From Sphingopyxis sp. H050 (lineage in GTDB: Bacteria; Pseudomonadota; Alphaproteobacteria; Sphingomonadales; Sphingomonadaceae), in NCBI RefSeq assembly GCF_001468265.1, contig NZ_LNRZ01000008.1, positions 124,001 through 188,000 of the forward strand: a stretch of 64,000 nucleotides of DNA, in the 5' to 3' direction. Below, piece by piece: positions 47,034-55,022 of this stretch. How positions within the stretch are numbered: position 1 is the stretch's first letter; the number at the start of each line of letters is the position of its first letter. The position numbers and the translations under genes are program-made. Under the pieces are notes generated by a model. That model worked only from the letters and a program-made list of their open reading frames with translations. It did no database searches and was not told the DNA's origin.

Positions 47034-47774
47034 ATGTATCAGCAAGAACTCGCCCGGAGCGGCAAGCGCCTCTTTTTCATTCGCGGCACCTATATCTACA
47101 TCACCATCGCGATCTCGGTCCTGATTGCCTGGTGCAGCAAGGACTGGGGTCCGTTCCAGACGGCCTTCGGCGATTGCGCGTGGTTCTGGCTGTCGCTCGG
47201 CGTCGCGAGCGCCGGCGCGATCATCCGCATCTTCACCAGCGGTTGGGCCGCGCTCGGCACTTCGGGCCGCGCCAAGGTCGCCGCCGAGGCCAGCGAACTC
47301 AACACCACCGGCCCCTACAGCCTGGTGCGCAACCCGCTCTACGTGGGCCGCATCCTCAATTTCACCGGCCTTGCGATGCTGTCGGGCAGCTGGGTGTTCG
47401 GCGCGATCGTGTTCCTGCTCGCGATCCTCATTTACGAGCGCATCTCGATCTATGAGGAAGAGTTCCTGCGCGAGAAATTCGGCGCGGCACACGCCGAATG
47501 GGCGAAGGACGTCCCCGCGCTGCTCCCGCGGCTGCACGGCTGGGTGAAGCCCAAATACCCCTTCTGGTGGAAGCGCATGATCTGGCGCGAGCAGAACAAG
47601 CTGTTCCTGCTTGCGACGACCGTATTCCTGACCTGGTTCGCGCGCCTCGACTTTAACTTCGACGTGCTGACGCCGCAGCAGTGGACCTGGGTTTATGCCT
47701 ATGGCGCGCTCGTCGTCGTCCGCTTCATCATCGGCGGGCTGAAGATGGTCGGCTTCTTCAAGGAACTGAGCTGA
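47034..47774 (+). CDS. ICMT/PEMT-like membrane methyltransferase
   Basis: 246 residues. Several hydrophobic helices; the signature TGPYSLVRNPLYVGRILN (92-109) followed by EEEFLREKFGAAHAEW is the SAM-binding region of isoprenylcysteine carboxyl methyltransferase and phospholipid methyltransferase relatives. A second pair of hydrophobic helices is present at the C-terminus. Substrate unknown; a lipid or small membrane molecule is likely. AGGCGGAT before the ATG. Confidence 0.85.
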   Translation: MYQQELARSGKRLFFIRGTYIYITIAISVLIAWCSKDWGPFQTAFGDCAWFWLSLGVASAGAIIRIFTSGWAALGTSGRAKVAAEASELNTTGPYSLVRNPLYVGRILNFTGLAMLSGSWVFGAIVFLLAILIYERISIYEEEFLREKFGAAHAEWAKDVPALLPRLHGWVKPKYPFWWKRMIWREQNKLFLLATTVFLTWFARLDFNFDVLTPQQWTWVYAYGALVVVRFIIGGLKMVGFFKELS

Positions 47775-47778
47775 CGAA

Positions 47779-48498
47779 ATGGGGGAGCAAAAGGCTCCCC
47801 CCGGCGAGCGCGGGGGGCGGCTCGCTCCCCTGATCGCAGTGGTCGGAAGCGACGGGTCGGGCAAGTCGACCCTGTCGGCGGATCTGCTCGCGCATGTCCG
47901 GCAAACGCGCAAGGCCGAAAGCGGCTATCTCGGCCTCGGCTCGGGCGAGCAAGGGCGGCGCATCGGCCGCTGGCCGATCATCGGCCCGCCGCTGCACCGC
48001 TTCCTCGACGGCATCGCCGACAAGCTCCGCGAACCGGACGAACCGATTCCCGGCACGCTCGCGGCGCGCTACGCTCTCAACAAATCGAAGAAGCGTCGCG
48101 CCAAGTTCGAAAGCCTGCTGGACGCGCGGTGCGCCGGCATCACCATCGTCACCGACCGCTACCCGCAGATCGACGTGCCCGGCCTCCACGACGGCCCGAT
48201 CCTCGCCGGCCGCGCGACCAATGCGCGTCTTGCCGCGATGCAGGCCGAAGAGCGCGCGCTCTATGCCGAGATGGCGGCCTATGTTCCGACGCTGGTGATC
48301 CGCCTGCACGTCGACGTCGACACGGTGATGGCGCGCAAGCCCGACCACGACCGCGCGCTGATCACCCGCAAGGTCGAGACGGTGCCGCAGCTCGCGTTCA
48401 ACGGCGCCCCGATCATCGATATCGACGCGACGATTCCCTATGCGGACGAACTGGCGCTCGCGGTCGCGGCGGTGGATCGGGCGCTGGCGGAAGCCTGA
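47779..48498 (+). CDS. P-loop nucleoside/thymidylate kinase-like protein
   Basis: 239 residues. P-loop GSDGSGKST at 23-31; TDRYPQID (DRY/H-type lid or LID-adjacent region) and a conserved ARKPDHDRALITRKVE stretch. Related to thymidylate kinase-like proteins found in polysaccharide or lipid gene groups; the phosphate acceptor is unknown. Only four bases after the methyltransferase stop. An 8-base hairpin covers the first codons (47781-47801), so the true start may be weakly used or the hairpin regulates it. Confidence 0.78.
   Translation: MGEQKAPPGERGGRLAPLIAVVGSDGSGKSTLSADLLAHVRQTRKAESGYLGLGSGEQGRRIGRWPIIGPPLHRFLDGIADKLREPDEPIPGTLAARYALNKSKKRRAKFESLLDARCAGITIVTDRYPQIDVPGLHDGPILAGRATNARLAAMQAEERALYAEMAAYVPTLVIRLHVDVDTVMARKPDHDRALITRKVETVPQLAFNGAPIIDIDATIPYADELALAVAAVDRALAEA
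47781..47801 (+). promoter_or_regulatory. hairpin at the start of the P-loop kinase gene
   Basis: GGGGGAGC (47781-47788), loop AAAAG, GCTCCCCC (47794-47801): perfect 8-base arms beginning with the last base of the start codon. It could act as an attenuator after the upstream methyltransferase gene or limit translation. Confidence 0.4.
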
Positions 48499-48508
48499 CA
48501 CCCAAACT

Positions 48509-48593
48509 CCGTTCGTGCTGAGCTTGTCGAAGCACCGTTCTTCATTCTTCCAGCGTTTGAAGAACGGCCCTTCGACAAGCTCAGGGCGAACGG
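48509..48593. repeat. TTCGACAAGCTCAGG-type palindrome, copy 2
   Basis: Left arm 48509-48542, right arm 48560-48593 (with CCCTTCGACAAGCTCAGGGC), spacer 17 bases, only a few mismatches. It sits between convergent kinase and nucleotidyltransferase genes, so it can end both transcripts. Confidence 0.85.
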
Positions 48594-48595
48594 GC

Positions 48596-49360
48596 TCAAG
48601 AGCGCGCCGCCATAATCTTCTCGATCAGCACGATGTCGACGGGCTTGTCGGCATCGATGCACGCCTCGCCCTCCGACATCGGCACCACCTTCGCCTTGAG
48701 CCCGAAGCGCAGCCCTGCGCGCGCAACCCCCTGCTGGATCGTGAACAGACGCAGCAAGGCGCCCAGCAGCAACCACGGCCCGAACGCCGCGATGATCTTC
48801 AGCCCCTTCTTGCGGTCGCGCTCGATGCGTCCCCAGAAGTCGAGCAAAGGCAGCACGCGCCGCCCCCGCAACCGGAACATGTTGGCGCCCGACCACCAGC
48901 CGCCGCGGAATTTGAGCCAGGTCCGCTTCGACTCCGGATAGCGCGCCAGCAGCACATCCCGCTCGACCATCGCCACAGCGACGTCGCTCTGCTCGGCACT
49001 CGCGAGGAATTCGGCGATCATCGAGGGGGTGAGCAGCACATTATCGGCAGTCGTCACCAACACCGGCGCATCGCTTTCGGGAAGCGCCGCGGCGAGCGAA
49101 CTGCTGATCCCCCGCCCCGACTCCGCGAAATGCAGGTCGGCGATTCCGGTCAACATGGGCTCGGCCGCCAGTTCGGTGCTGTTCTGCGCCAGCACCGTAA
49201 TCGGCCCGACCAGCGGCGAGGCGCGCAGCGCCCGCACGACGTGGACGAGCATCGGCTGACCCGCAACGGGCAATAGCGCCTTGGTCGATACGCCGGTGCC
49301 GCTGAGCAGGGGGTCCGGGCCGGGGCGGCTGCCGGCCATTACGATCGCCGGGGTCGTCAT
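48596..49360 (-). CDS. MobA-like NTP transferase domain protein
   Basis: 254 residues. Nucleotidyltransferase fold with STKALLPVAGQPMLVHVVRAL (25-45) and the Asp-containing TTADNVLLTP, as in sugar or alcohol-phosphate nucleotidyltransferases and MobA-type proteins. The usual N-terminal GGxSxRMG loop is altered to MAGSRPGPDPLLSGTG. A C-terminal hydrophobic stretch (LLLGALLRLF) may bind the membrane. Overlaps the esterase gene by four bases (ATGA). Product could be an activated sugar or lipid headgroup. Confidence 0.78.
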   Translation of the reverse strand: MTTPAIVMAGSRPGPDPLLSGTGVSTKALLPVAGQPMLVHVVRALRASPLVGPITVLAQNSTELAAEPMLTGIADLHFAESGRGISSSLAAALPESDAPVLVTTADNVLLTPSMIAEFLASAEQSDVAVAMVERDVLLARYPESKRTWLKFRGGWWSGANMFRLRGRRVLPLLDFWGRIERDRKKGLKIIAAFGPWLLLGALLRLFTIQQGVARAGLRFGLKAKVVPMSEGEACIDADKPVDIVLIEKIMAARS

Positions 49361-50307
49361 GGGGCCGGAGTCACGCGGCGAGCAGTCGCGACGCGCAGGA
49401 AATCGGTCATCTCGGCAAGGACGGGTCCCTTGTACGACAAGGGCCCGGTCAGCGCCATGATCACATCATTGTGGCTGAGTCCGTCATAGGTTCGCAGCGT
49501 CGCCGCGCCTCCGGCCTTCTCGATCGCCGCAGCGAGCCGCTGGCTGTTGCCCACACGCACGACGGTGTCGGCGGTGCCGTGACCCAGCCAAAGCGGCGGC
49601 GCATCGGCGCGCACGAAGCTGATCGGCTGCGTTTTCTCGATCGGCCGAATATCGCCCATCGCGACATCGGCGCGTCCGCCCTTTTCGAACGGCACGAAGT
49701 CATACGGCCCGGCGAGCGCCGCCACGCCGCGAATTGCCGAGGTGTCGCTCCCCGCCCCCTTCATCCATTGCGGATCGAGCGCCAGCATCACGGCGTTATA
49801 GGCTCCGGCCGAGTGGCCCGACAGTGCGATGCGGTCGGGATCGCCGCCATAATTGGCGATATGCGCATCGGTCCATGCGACTGCAGCGGCGCTATCCTCC
49901 AGAAAGTCCGGCCAATGCCCCTCGGGCACGAGGCGATAGTCGGGAATCACGACGATGAAGCCCTGCTTCGCGAAGGCGCGGCCCGCAAACCCATAATCGT
50001 CGCGCGCGCCGCTGTACCAGCCGCCGCCGTAAAGAAAGACGATCACCGGCAGTCTGTCGGTCTTTTTCGTGCCGGTAGGCACCCAGATATTGAGCTTGTT
50101 GCGCTCGCCCGCACCATAGGACTGCCCTGCCACCTGCAACGTCGCACCATCGCCATCGCCGAGCAGCCGGTCGCCGAGGTTAAGCGACTTGGCGCCCCCC
50201 GCCACGATCATCCGCGTTCCGCCGCCGAACAGGAGGATCAGCAGGATCGCCACGACAATGAATTTGATCAAACGCCGTCCTTTGGCTTTGGGCTCCGTCA
50301 TAAGCAT
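49357..50307 (-). CDS. membrane-anchored alpha/beta hydrolase (carboxylesterase-like)
   Basis: 316 residues. N-terminal transmembrane anchor (about 13-28), oxyanion loop FLYGGGWYSG (usual HGGG replaced by YGGG), nucleophile SGHSAGAY (Ser166), later LGHGTADTVV (Asp) and LSHND (His). Belongs to the BD-FAE/esterase family. Likely active in the periplasm. Co-transcribed with the downstream nucleotidyltransferase gene. Confidence 0.88.
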   Translation of the reverse strand: MLMTEPKAKGRRLIKFIVVAILLILLFGGGTRMIVAGGAKSLNLGDRLLGDGDGATLQVAGQSYGAGERNKLNIWVPTGTKKTDRLPVIVFLYGGGWYSGARDDYGFAGRAFAKQGFIVVIPDYRLVPEGHWPDFLEDSAAAVAWTDAHIANYGGDPDRIALSGHSAGAYNAVMLALDPQWMKGAGSDTSAIRGVAALAGPYDFVPFEKGGRADVAMGDIRPIEKTQPISFVRADAPPLWLGHGTADTVVRVGNSQRLAAAIEKAGGAATLRTYDGLSHNDVIMALTGPLSYKGPVLAEMTDFLRVATARRVTPAP

Positions 50308-50375
50308 CGCGCCCTACAGGGCGGCGCGGCGGCGAACAAGCGCCACCTTTTGGCCGCTCGTGCGTAGGACAGCCG

Positions 50376-51206
50376 ATGACCAGCCCCTTTGCCCGCCCCG
50401 CGCTGCTCTGTAATGTCCAGAGCGGCAGCCACGATCCCGCGATCCGCACCGCGATCGAGGAGGCGTGCCGCAGCGCAGGCGCGCCGCTCGCGGCGACCTT
50501 CGAACTGCCCGAAGGCGACGTGCCGGACGCGCCAAAGCTTCGCGATCAGGAGGTCGATCTGTTGCTCGTCTGGACCGGGGACGGGACGATCAACGCCGCG
50601 GCGCGATCGGCGGCGGGCTGGGACGGCGCGCTCTTGCCGCTGCCCGGTGGTACGCTCAACCTGCTGTCGAAAGCGCTTCACGGCGACCGCGCCGTGCCCG
50701 ACATTCTGGCTGATACGCTTGCGGGCAAGGGACGCCGCCGGCCGATCCCGACCATCCGCTCGGCAGACGGCGAGGCGTTCATCACGATCGTTGCAGGGCC
50801 GGCGACGCGCTGGGCCGAGGTCCGCGAGACGATGCGCCAGGATGGCCTGCTCGAAGCGGCGGGCACAGCGCCCGAAGCACTCGACGCGATGATGAACGCC
50901 CCCGGCGTGCGCGTCGCAGGGCATGGCAAAGCCTATCCGGCGGTCATCCTGACTCCCACCGAGGCGGGCGTGCGCGCCGACGGGATCCTGACCGAGGGCA
51001 CGATCGACGTGCTGCGCCACGGGCTCGCCTGGCTCGGCGGCGATTTCCGCGACGGACCGAACGAGGCGATCACGCAGGGCGAGACGATCATCCTCGAAAG
51101 CGACGCCCCGATCAGCCTCGAATATGACGGCGAGCTTGCCGACACCGCGTCGCCCGCGCGCTTTGCCCTCGGCGCCAGCGCGGTCGATTTCGTCGCCACC
51201 GCATGA
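50376..51206 (+). CDS. diacylglycerol/sphingosine kinase-family lipid kinase
   Basis: 276 residues. Catalytic-domain motifs VWTGDGTINAA (66-76) and PLPGGTLNLLSKAL (88-101) are the nucleotide-binding signatures of the DAGK catalytic family; the C-terminal beta domain ends with a Glu-rich patch. Phosphorylates a lipid hydroxyl such as diacylglycerol, ceramide or sphingoid base; in sphingolipid-making relatives a ceramide kinase would be plausible. Overlaps the phosphoesterase gene by four bases (ATGA). Confidence 0.88.
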   Translation: MTSPFARPALLCNVQSGSHDPAIRTAIEEACRSAGAPLAATFELPEGDVPDAPKLRDQEVDLLLVWTGDGTINAAARSAAGWDGALLPLPGGTLNLLSKALHGDRAVPDILADTLAGKGRRRPIPTIRSADGEAFITIVAGPATRWAEVRETMRQDGLLEAAGTAPEALDAMMNAPGVRVAGHGKAYPAVILTPTEAGVRADGILTEGTIDVLRHGLAWLGGDFRDGPNEAITQGETIILESDAPISLEYDGELADTASPARFALGASAVDFVATA

Positions 51207-52051
51207 TGCGCCTTTTCCATATCAGCGACCTGCATTTCGGGCTGGAGGATCGCCGCGCGCTCGCCTGGTTCGCCGAATGCGTCCGCGTCGAGCGCCCCGC
51301 CGCGGTGCTGATCACCGGCGATTTGACGATGCGCGCGCGGTCCCGCGAGTTCGCCGCCGCGTGCGACTGGATCGGCGCGCTCGACGTGCCGGTGACGGTC
51401 GAGGTCGGCAACCACGACCTGCCCTATTTCAACCCGCTGGCGCGCTTCTTGTGGCCCTATGCACGGATCCGCGGCATCGAACGGCTCGTCGAGCGCGAAC
51501 TCGACCTCGCCGGGGTCGTGGTCGTCCCGCTCAAGACCACCACCCGCGCCCAATGGCGACTCGACTGGTCGAAGGGCTGGGTAACGCCAAGCGCGCTCGA
51601 CAAGACGCTCGCGGCGATCGACGCGCTCCCCGCGGGTACAGCCGCGCTCGTGACGGCGCATCATCCGCTGGTAGAGGCTGGCACCAAGGGCCGCGCGCTT
51701 ACGCGCGGCGGCGAACGTGCGCTCACCGAGCTTGCGCAGCGCGGCGTTGCGGCAGTGCTCACCGGACATGTCCACGACGCCTTCGATTTGGTGAAGGAGA
51801 CCGTCGCCGGGCCGATCCGCATGATCGGCGCGGGAACGCTGTCGCAGCGCATCCGATCGACCCCGCCGAGCTTCAACGAACTGACGATAGAGGGCGGGAC
51901 GATCGAGGTTCGCGTCCGTAACCTTGAGCATGTCCCGACCCCCGACATGCAGATCGACGATGTGCCCCCCGACGCGCTGCCGCCGCGCGCGCCGGACGAG
52001 CCAGTGGCCCCTGTCGGTGCCGTGCCGCCGGTCGATCCTCCCGTGCATTGA
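51203..52051 (+). CDS. metallophosphoesterase
   Basis: 282 residues with the full dinuclear metal site: FHISDLHFG, ITGDLTM, VGNHDL, VTAHHPL and LTGHVHDAF. A proline-rich acidic tail (about 250-282) follows. Cytosolic by sequence. Translated with the lipid kinase through a four-base overlap, so it may dephosphorylate a related lipid or nucleotide; that link is inferred. Confidence 0.92.
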   Translation: MMRLFHISDLHFGLEDRRALAWFAECVRVERPAAVLITGDLTMRARSREFAAACDWIGALDVPVTVEVGNHDLPYFNPLARFLWPYARIRGIERLVERELDLAGVVVVPLKTTTRAQWRLDWSKGWVTPSALDKTLAAIDALPAGTAALVTAHHPLVEAGTKGRALTRGGERALTELAQRGVAAVLTGHVHDAFDLVKETVAGPIRMIGAGTLSQRIRSTPPSFNELTIEGGTIEVRVRNLEHVPTPDMQIDDVPPDALPPRAPDEPVAPVGAVPPVDPPVH

Positions 52052-52103
52052 CGCACGCGTCCATCCCGTTAGGTTGCAACAAAAAACGGGATGAGAGAGA
52101 GCG

Positions 52104-53195
52104 ATGCTGACCAAGGGCGACGATTTTCCGTTGCATCAGACCAGCGAACCGATCGCGTTCGCCGGGACCGACCGCAACTTCTACGACCGCTATTTCTTCA
52201 ACGGCTACACCGCCGACGGCTCTATCTTCTTCGCCGCAGCGATGGGATTCTATCCGCAGCTCGGGATCGTCGATGCCAGCTTCTGCGTGATCGTCGGTGG
52301 TGTGCAGCATAACCTTCGCGCCAGCCGCCGCTCGGGCGGCGAGCGGCTGGACCTGTCGGTCGGACCGATCACGGTGAGGATCGATGCGCCGCTGGAGATT
52401 GTCACGCTCCGCATCGCGGCGAACGATGGTCCGCTGACCGCCGAGCTGACCTTCACCGGCCGCCATTTCCCGATCGAAGAGCCGCGCTTCATCCGCCGCA
52501 ACGGCACGCGGCTGTTCATGGATTATACGCGCATGACGCAAAACGGCCGTTGGTCTGGCTGGCTGGCGGTCGATGGCCAGCGGGTCGACGCAGACCCGGG
52601 CTGGACCGGAACGCGCGACCGCAGTTGGGGAGTCCGCCCCGTCGGCGCAAGCGAACCGCAGCCGCCGCCAGAGGGCAATTTCAACCAGTTCTTTTGGCTC
52701 TGGACGCCGTGCAATTTCGGCGACTGCTCGCTCTTCTTCCACAGCAACGACGACGGCGCGGGCAATCCGTGGAACCGGCGCGCGGTGATCGTCCGCGATG
52801 GCGGGACCGAGCAGCATTTTGACGCTGCGACCTTTGGCGCCGAATGGCAGCCGGGATCGCGCCGGATCGCGACGATGACCGCTGACCTCGGCAGTGGCCG
52901 CTCGCTGACGCTGGCGCCTACCAGCCCCGTCTTTGCAATGAGCGGGCTTGGTTATACGCATCCGCTGTGGGGCCACGGACTCGACCATGGTCCCGAGCTT
53001 GCCGTCGCGCACGATCGGCTTGCCGAGGCCGACCGCAGCTGGGGCAATCCGCTTGCCATGCACATCCAGGCGCTGGTGACTGCGGAGCTGACCGATGGTG
53101 GCAGTACGCACCGCGGCGTCGGCGTGCTCGAACAATTGTTCGTTGGCCCCCATACTCCGACCGGCCTGACCGGCCTGATGGATCCCGCGTCTTGA
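52104..53195 (+). CDS. hypothetical protein, beta-rich, AttH/CrtC-like pattern
   Basis: 363 residues, no signal peptide or membrane segment. The text is Trp/Tyr-rich beta sequence with repeated pieces such as DRSWGVRPVG (172-181) and FFWLWTPCNFGDC. The DRSWG-type motif recalls the AttH/hydroxyneurosporene-hydratase-like calycin fold, but this is a resemblance only. The GAGAGAG ribosome site precedes the ATG at 52104. Followed with a 1-4 base overlap region by a kinase-like gene, so the two probably act together. Confidence 0.6.
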   Translation: MLTKGDDFPLHQTSEPIAFAGTDRNFYDRYFFNGYTADGSIFFAAAMGFYPQLGIVDASFCVIVGGVQHNLRASRRSGGERLDLSVGPITVRIDAPLEIVTLRIAANDGPLTAELTFTGRHFPIEEPRFIRRNGTRLFMDYTRMTQNGRWSGWLAVDGQRVDADPGWTGTRDRSWGVRPVGASEPQPPPEGNFNQFFWLWTPCNFGDCSLFFHSNDDGAGNPWNRRAVIVRDGGTEQHFDAATFGAEWQPGSRRIATMTADLGSGRSLTLAPTSPVFAMSGLGYTHPLWGHGLDHGPELAVAHDRLAEADRSWGNPLAMHIQALVTAELTDGGSTHRGVGVLEQLFVGPHTPTGLTGLMDPAS

Positions 53196-53218
53196 ACTTT
53201 CCCACCGCGCCCGGGGCG

Positions 53219-54235
53219 ATGTCGACCGCTTGGCTTGCTGGGAAGCTGGGACAGGATGCCGACGCGCTGCGCGGTTTCTCGGTCGCCAAGGTCGGCACGG
53301 GCCAGATGTGCGACAGCTTCCGCCTGACGCTCGACTGGGCCGGTCAGGTCGATGCGCCCGCGACCGTCGTCGCCAAATGCCCGAGCCACGACGAGGCGAG
53401 CCGCAACATCGCCAAGCTCACCGGCACCTATGTCAAGGAGGTCAGCTGGTACCGCGAGCTCGCCGCGGGCAGCGGCGTCGCGGCGCCGGTGTGCCATTAT
53501 GCCGAGATCGCCGACGACGAAGTTGACTTCATCCTGATCCTCTCCGACCTCGCCCCGGCGCGGCAGGGGGATCAGCTTGCCGGGCTGGGGCTTGCGGGCC
53601 TCGTCCCCTGCATCGACGCCGCTGCGGGGCTGCATTCGCTGCTTTGGGACGACCCGAAGCTCGACGCCCTGCCATGGCTTGCCCGCGACAATGGCGATGT
53701 CATCCGCGCGCTGTTCCCGCAGCTCTACGCCGGGTTTCGCGAGCGCTATACGACACGGCTTGCCCCGGAGGTGCTCAACCTCGGCGCCGGGATCGTCGAG
53801 CGTCTCGACGCCTATCTCACCCGCCAAACCGCCACGCGGACGATCGTTCACGGCGACCTGCGCATCGACAATATCCTCTTCGCCCCCGAAGGCGACCGCT
53901 GCTGGCTCGTCGACTGGCAGACGCTCGGCCGCGGCAGCGGCGCGACCGACCTCGCCTATCTGGTCGGCACCAGCATCGCCGATCCCTTCGAGCGCGCCGC
54001 CGCCGACCGCCCGGCGTTCGACCACTGGATCGCGGCGCTGCGCCTGCGCGGCGTCGATCCCGACCCCGAAACGCTGTGGGCCGACTATCGCGTCGGCGCC
54101 TTGAGCGGCTATTTCATGGCCGTCTTTGCATCAATGAGCGTCGAGCGAACCGAGCGGGGCGACGAGATGTTCGCCGTCATGGCCGAACGACCGGCGCGGC
54201 AGGCCCTCTCGCTCGGGAGCCTCGACCTGCTTTAG
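53219..54235 (+). CDS. aminoglycoside-phosphotransferase-like kinase (ecdysteroid-kinase/DUF1679 type)
   Basis: 338 residues from ATG 53219; a TTG at 53192 overlapping the previous stop would add nine residues. HGDLRIDNIL (211-220) holds catalytic Asp213 and Asn218, and VDWQTLG (231-237) gives the metal Asp232. N-lobe has a Gly-rich VGTGQMCDSF. Family members phosphorylate sterol-like or small alcohols. Stop overlaps that of the convergent PepSY gene. Pairing with the beta-rich protein upstream suggests a shared substrate, inferred only. Confidence 0.82.
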   Translation: MSTAWLAGKLGQDADALRGFSVAKVGTGQMCDSFRLTLDWAGQVDAPATVVAKCPSHDEASRNIAKLTGTYVKEVSWYRELAAGSGVAAPVCHYAEIADDEVDFILILSDLAPARQGDQLAGLGLAGLVPCIDAAAGLHSLLWDDPKLDALPWLARDNGDVIRALFPQLYAGFRERYTTRLAPEVLNLGAGIVERLDAYLTRQTATRTIVHGDLRIDNILFAPEGDRCWLVDWQTLGRGSGATDLAYLVGTSIADPFERAAADRPAFDHWIAALRLRGVDPDPETLWADYRVGALSGYFMAVFASMSVERTERGDEMFAVMAERPARQALSLGSLDLL

Positions 54236-54786
54236 CTGGTCGCCGCGATGGCGGCGAAGGCGCCCAGCCCGACCACCGAACCAACGATCGCCCCGCGCCG
54301 CATATTAGGCACGCGCAATGCAACGATCAGCCCCGAGGTTACGAGAAAGAACAGGCCGAGCGCGACGATGGCGGCATAGACCTTGAACGCTGTCCCGCCT
54401 TTGGCCTTGTGGAGCTGCACGAAATAGCGGTGCCAGCCGGTGTCCTTGACGGTCAGCTTTGCGCTGGCGGAATCAGTGCCGGGAACCAGCGAAACGTCGC
54501 GGTTCGAACCCGACCATTCGAACTGGAAGCTGTCGCCGACCTCGCGCACGCTCGGCTGTCCCGTTGGAACCGCGATTCCTCGTTCGGCGAGCGCCCGCGC
54601 GGCGACCGCCTGAAGCGCTTCCTTGTCGTTGATCAGCGGCGCCGACAGCGCGATCCTGTAATCCTGCGATACATAGTCGCCCTTCGACCCCCAAGTGTAG
54701 AGCGCGCCTGTGATCAGGAAGAGCACGATGCCGGGAAACAGAAAGGCCGCGACGAGCATGTGCCAGCGAACAAGCAATCGGTGCAT
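54232..54786 (-). CDS. PepSY-associated membrane protein
   Basis: 184 residues. Basic start with HRLLVRWHMLVAAFLFPGIVLFLITGALYTWG (first helix), a periplasmic PepSY-like region (AVAARALAERGIAVPTG, HRYFVQLHKAKG) and two C-terminal helices. It resembles the first half of siderophore/iron-uptake PepSY-TM proteins, but shorter. Upstream lies TTGACAGTCATTCGCAAT, which could be an iron-type control site. Function unknown. Confidence 0.78.
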   Translation of the reverse strand: MHRLLVRWHMLVAAFLFPGIVLFLITGALYTWGSKGDYVSQDYRIALSAPLINDKEALQAVAARALAERGIAVPTGQPSVREVGDSFQFEWSGSNRDVSLVPGTDSASAKLTVKDTGWHRYFVQLHKAKGGTAFKVYAAIVALGLFFLVTSGLIVALRVPNMRRGAIVGSVVGLGAFAAIAATS

Positions 54787-54830
54787 GGGGGTTGATGTCC
54801 TCTAATGCCAGGAGAATTTCGATACGCCCT

Positions 54831-54849
54831 AATTGCGAATGACTGTCAA
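54831..54849 (-). promoter_or_regulatory. putative -35 box with Fur-like element before the PepSY gene
   Basis: On the minus strand TTGACA is followed by GTCATTCGCAATT. The ATTCGCAAT part resembles half of an alphaproteobacterial Fur box. TGAC-T-GTCA is also palindromic. No certain -10 box. Confidence 0.3.
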
Positions 54850-54971
54850 CAGGCTGCTGCTAGCCGAAGCGCTCGGTTCGGCCGGTGCGGGCTTGGATCG
54901 CGGCATTGGACGACCGGTTGCGACGGCTCGCGCGCAATTCCGGCACCAGCGCTACCCGATCAATGCGCAGC

Positions 54972-55005
54972 AAAAAGGGCAGCCCGTCGCCGGACCGCCC
55001 CCTTT
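54972..55005 (-). terminator. terminator of the autotransporter gene
   Basis: Minus-strand hairpin GGGGGCGG-...-CTGCCC followed by TTTTTG. Its inner sequence CCCGTCGCCGG is nearly identical to the one after rpsI (58671-58701). Confidence 0.7.
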
Positions 55006-55022
55006 GTTCGTCCTGCCGCCGA

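Noticed and set aside
48596..49360. Molybdenum cofactor guanylyltransferase MobA
   Set aside because: The N-terminal nucleotide loop is changed, no molybdopterin genes are near, and the C-terminus has a hydrophobic stretch not found in MobA.
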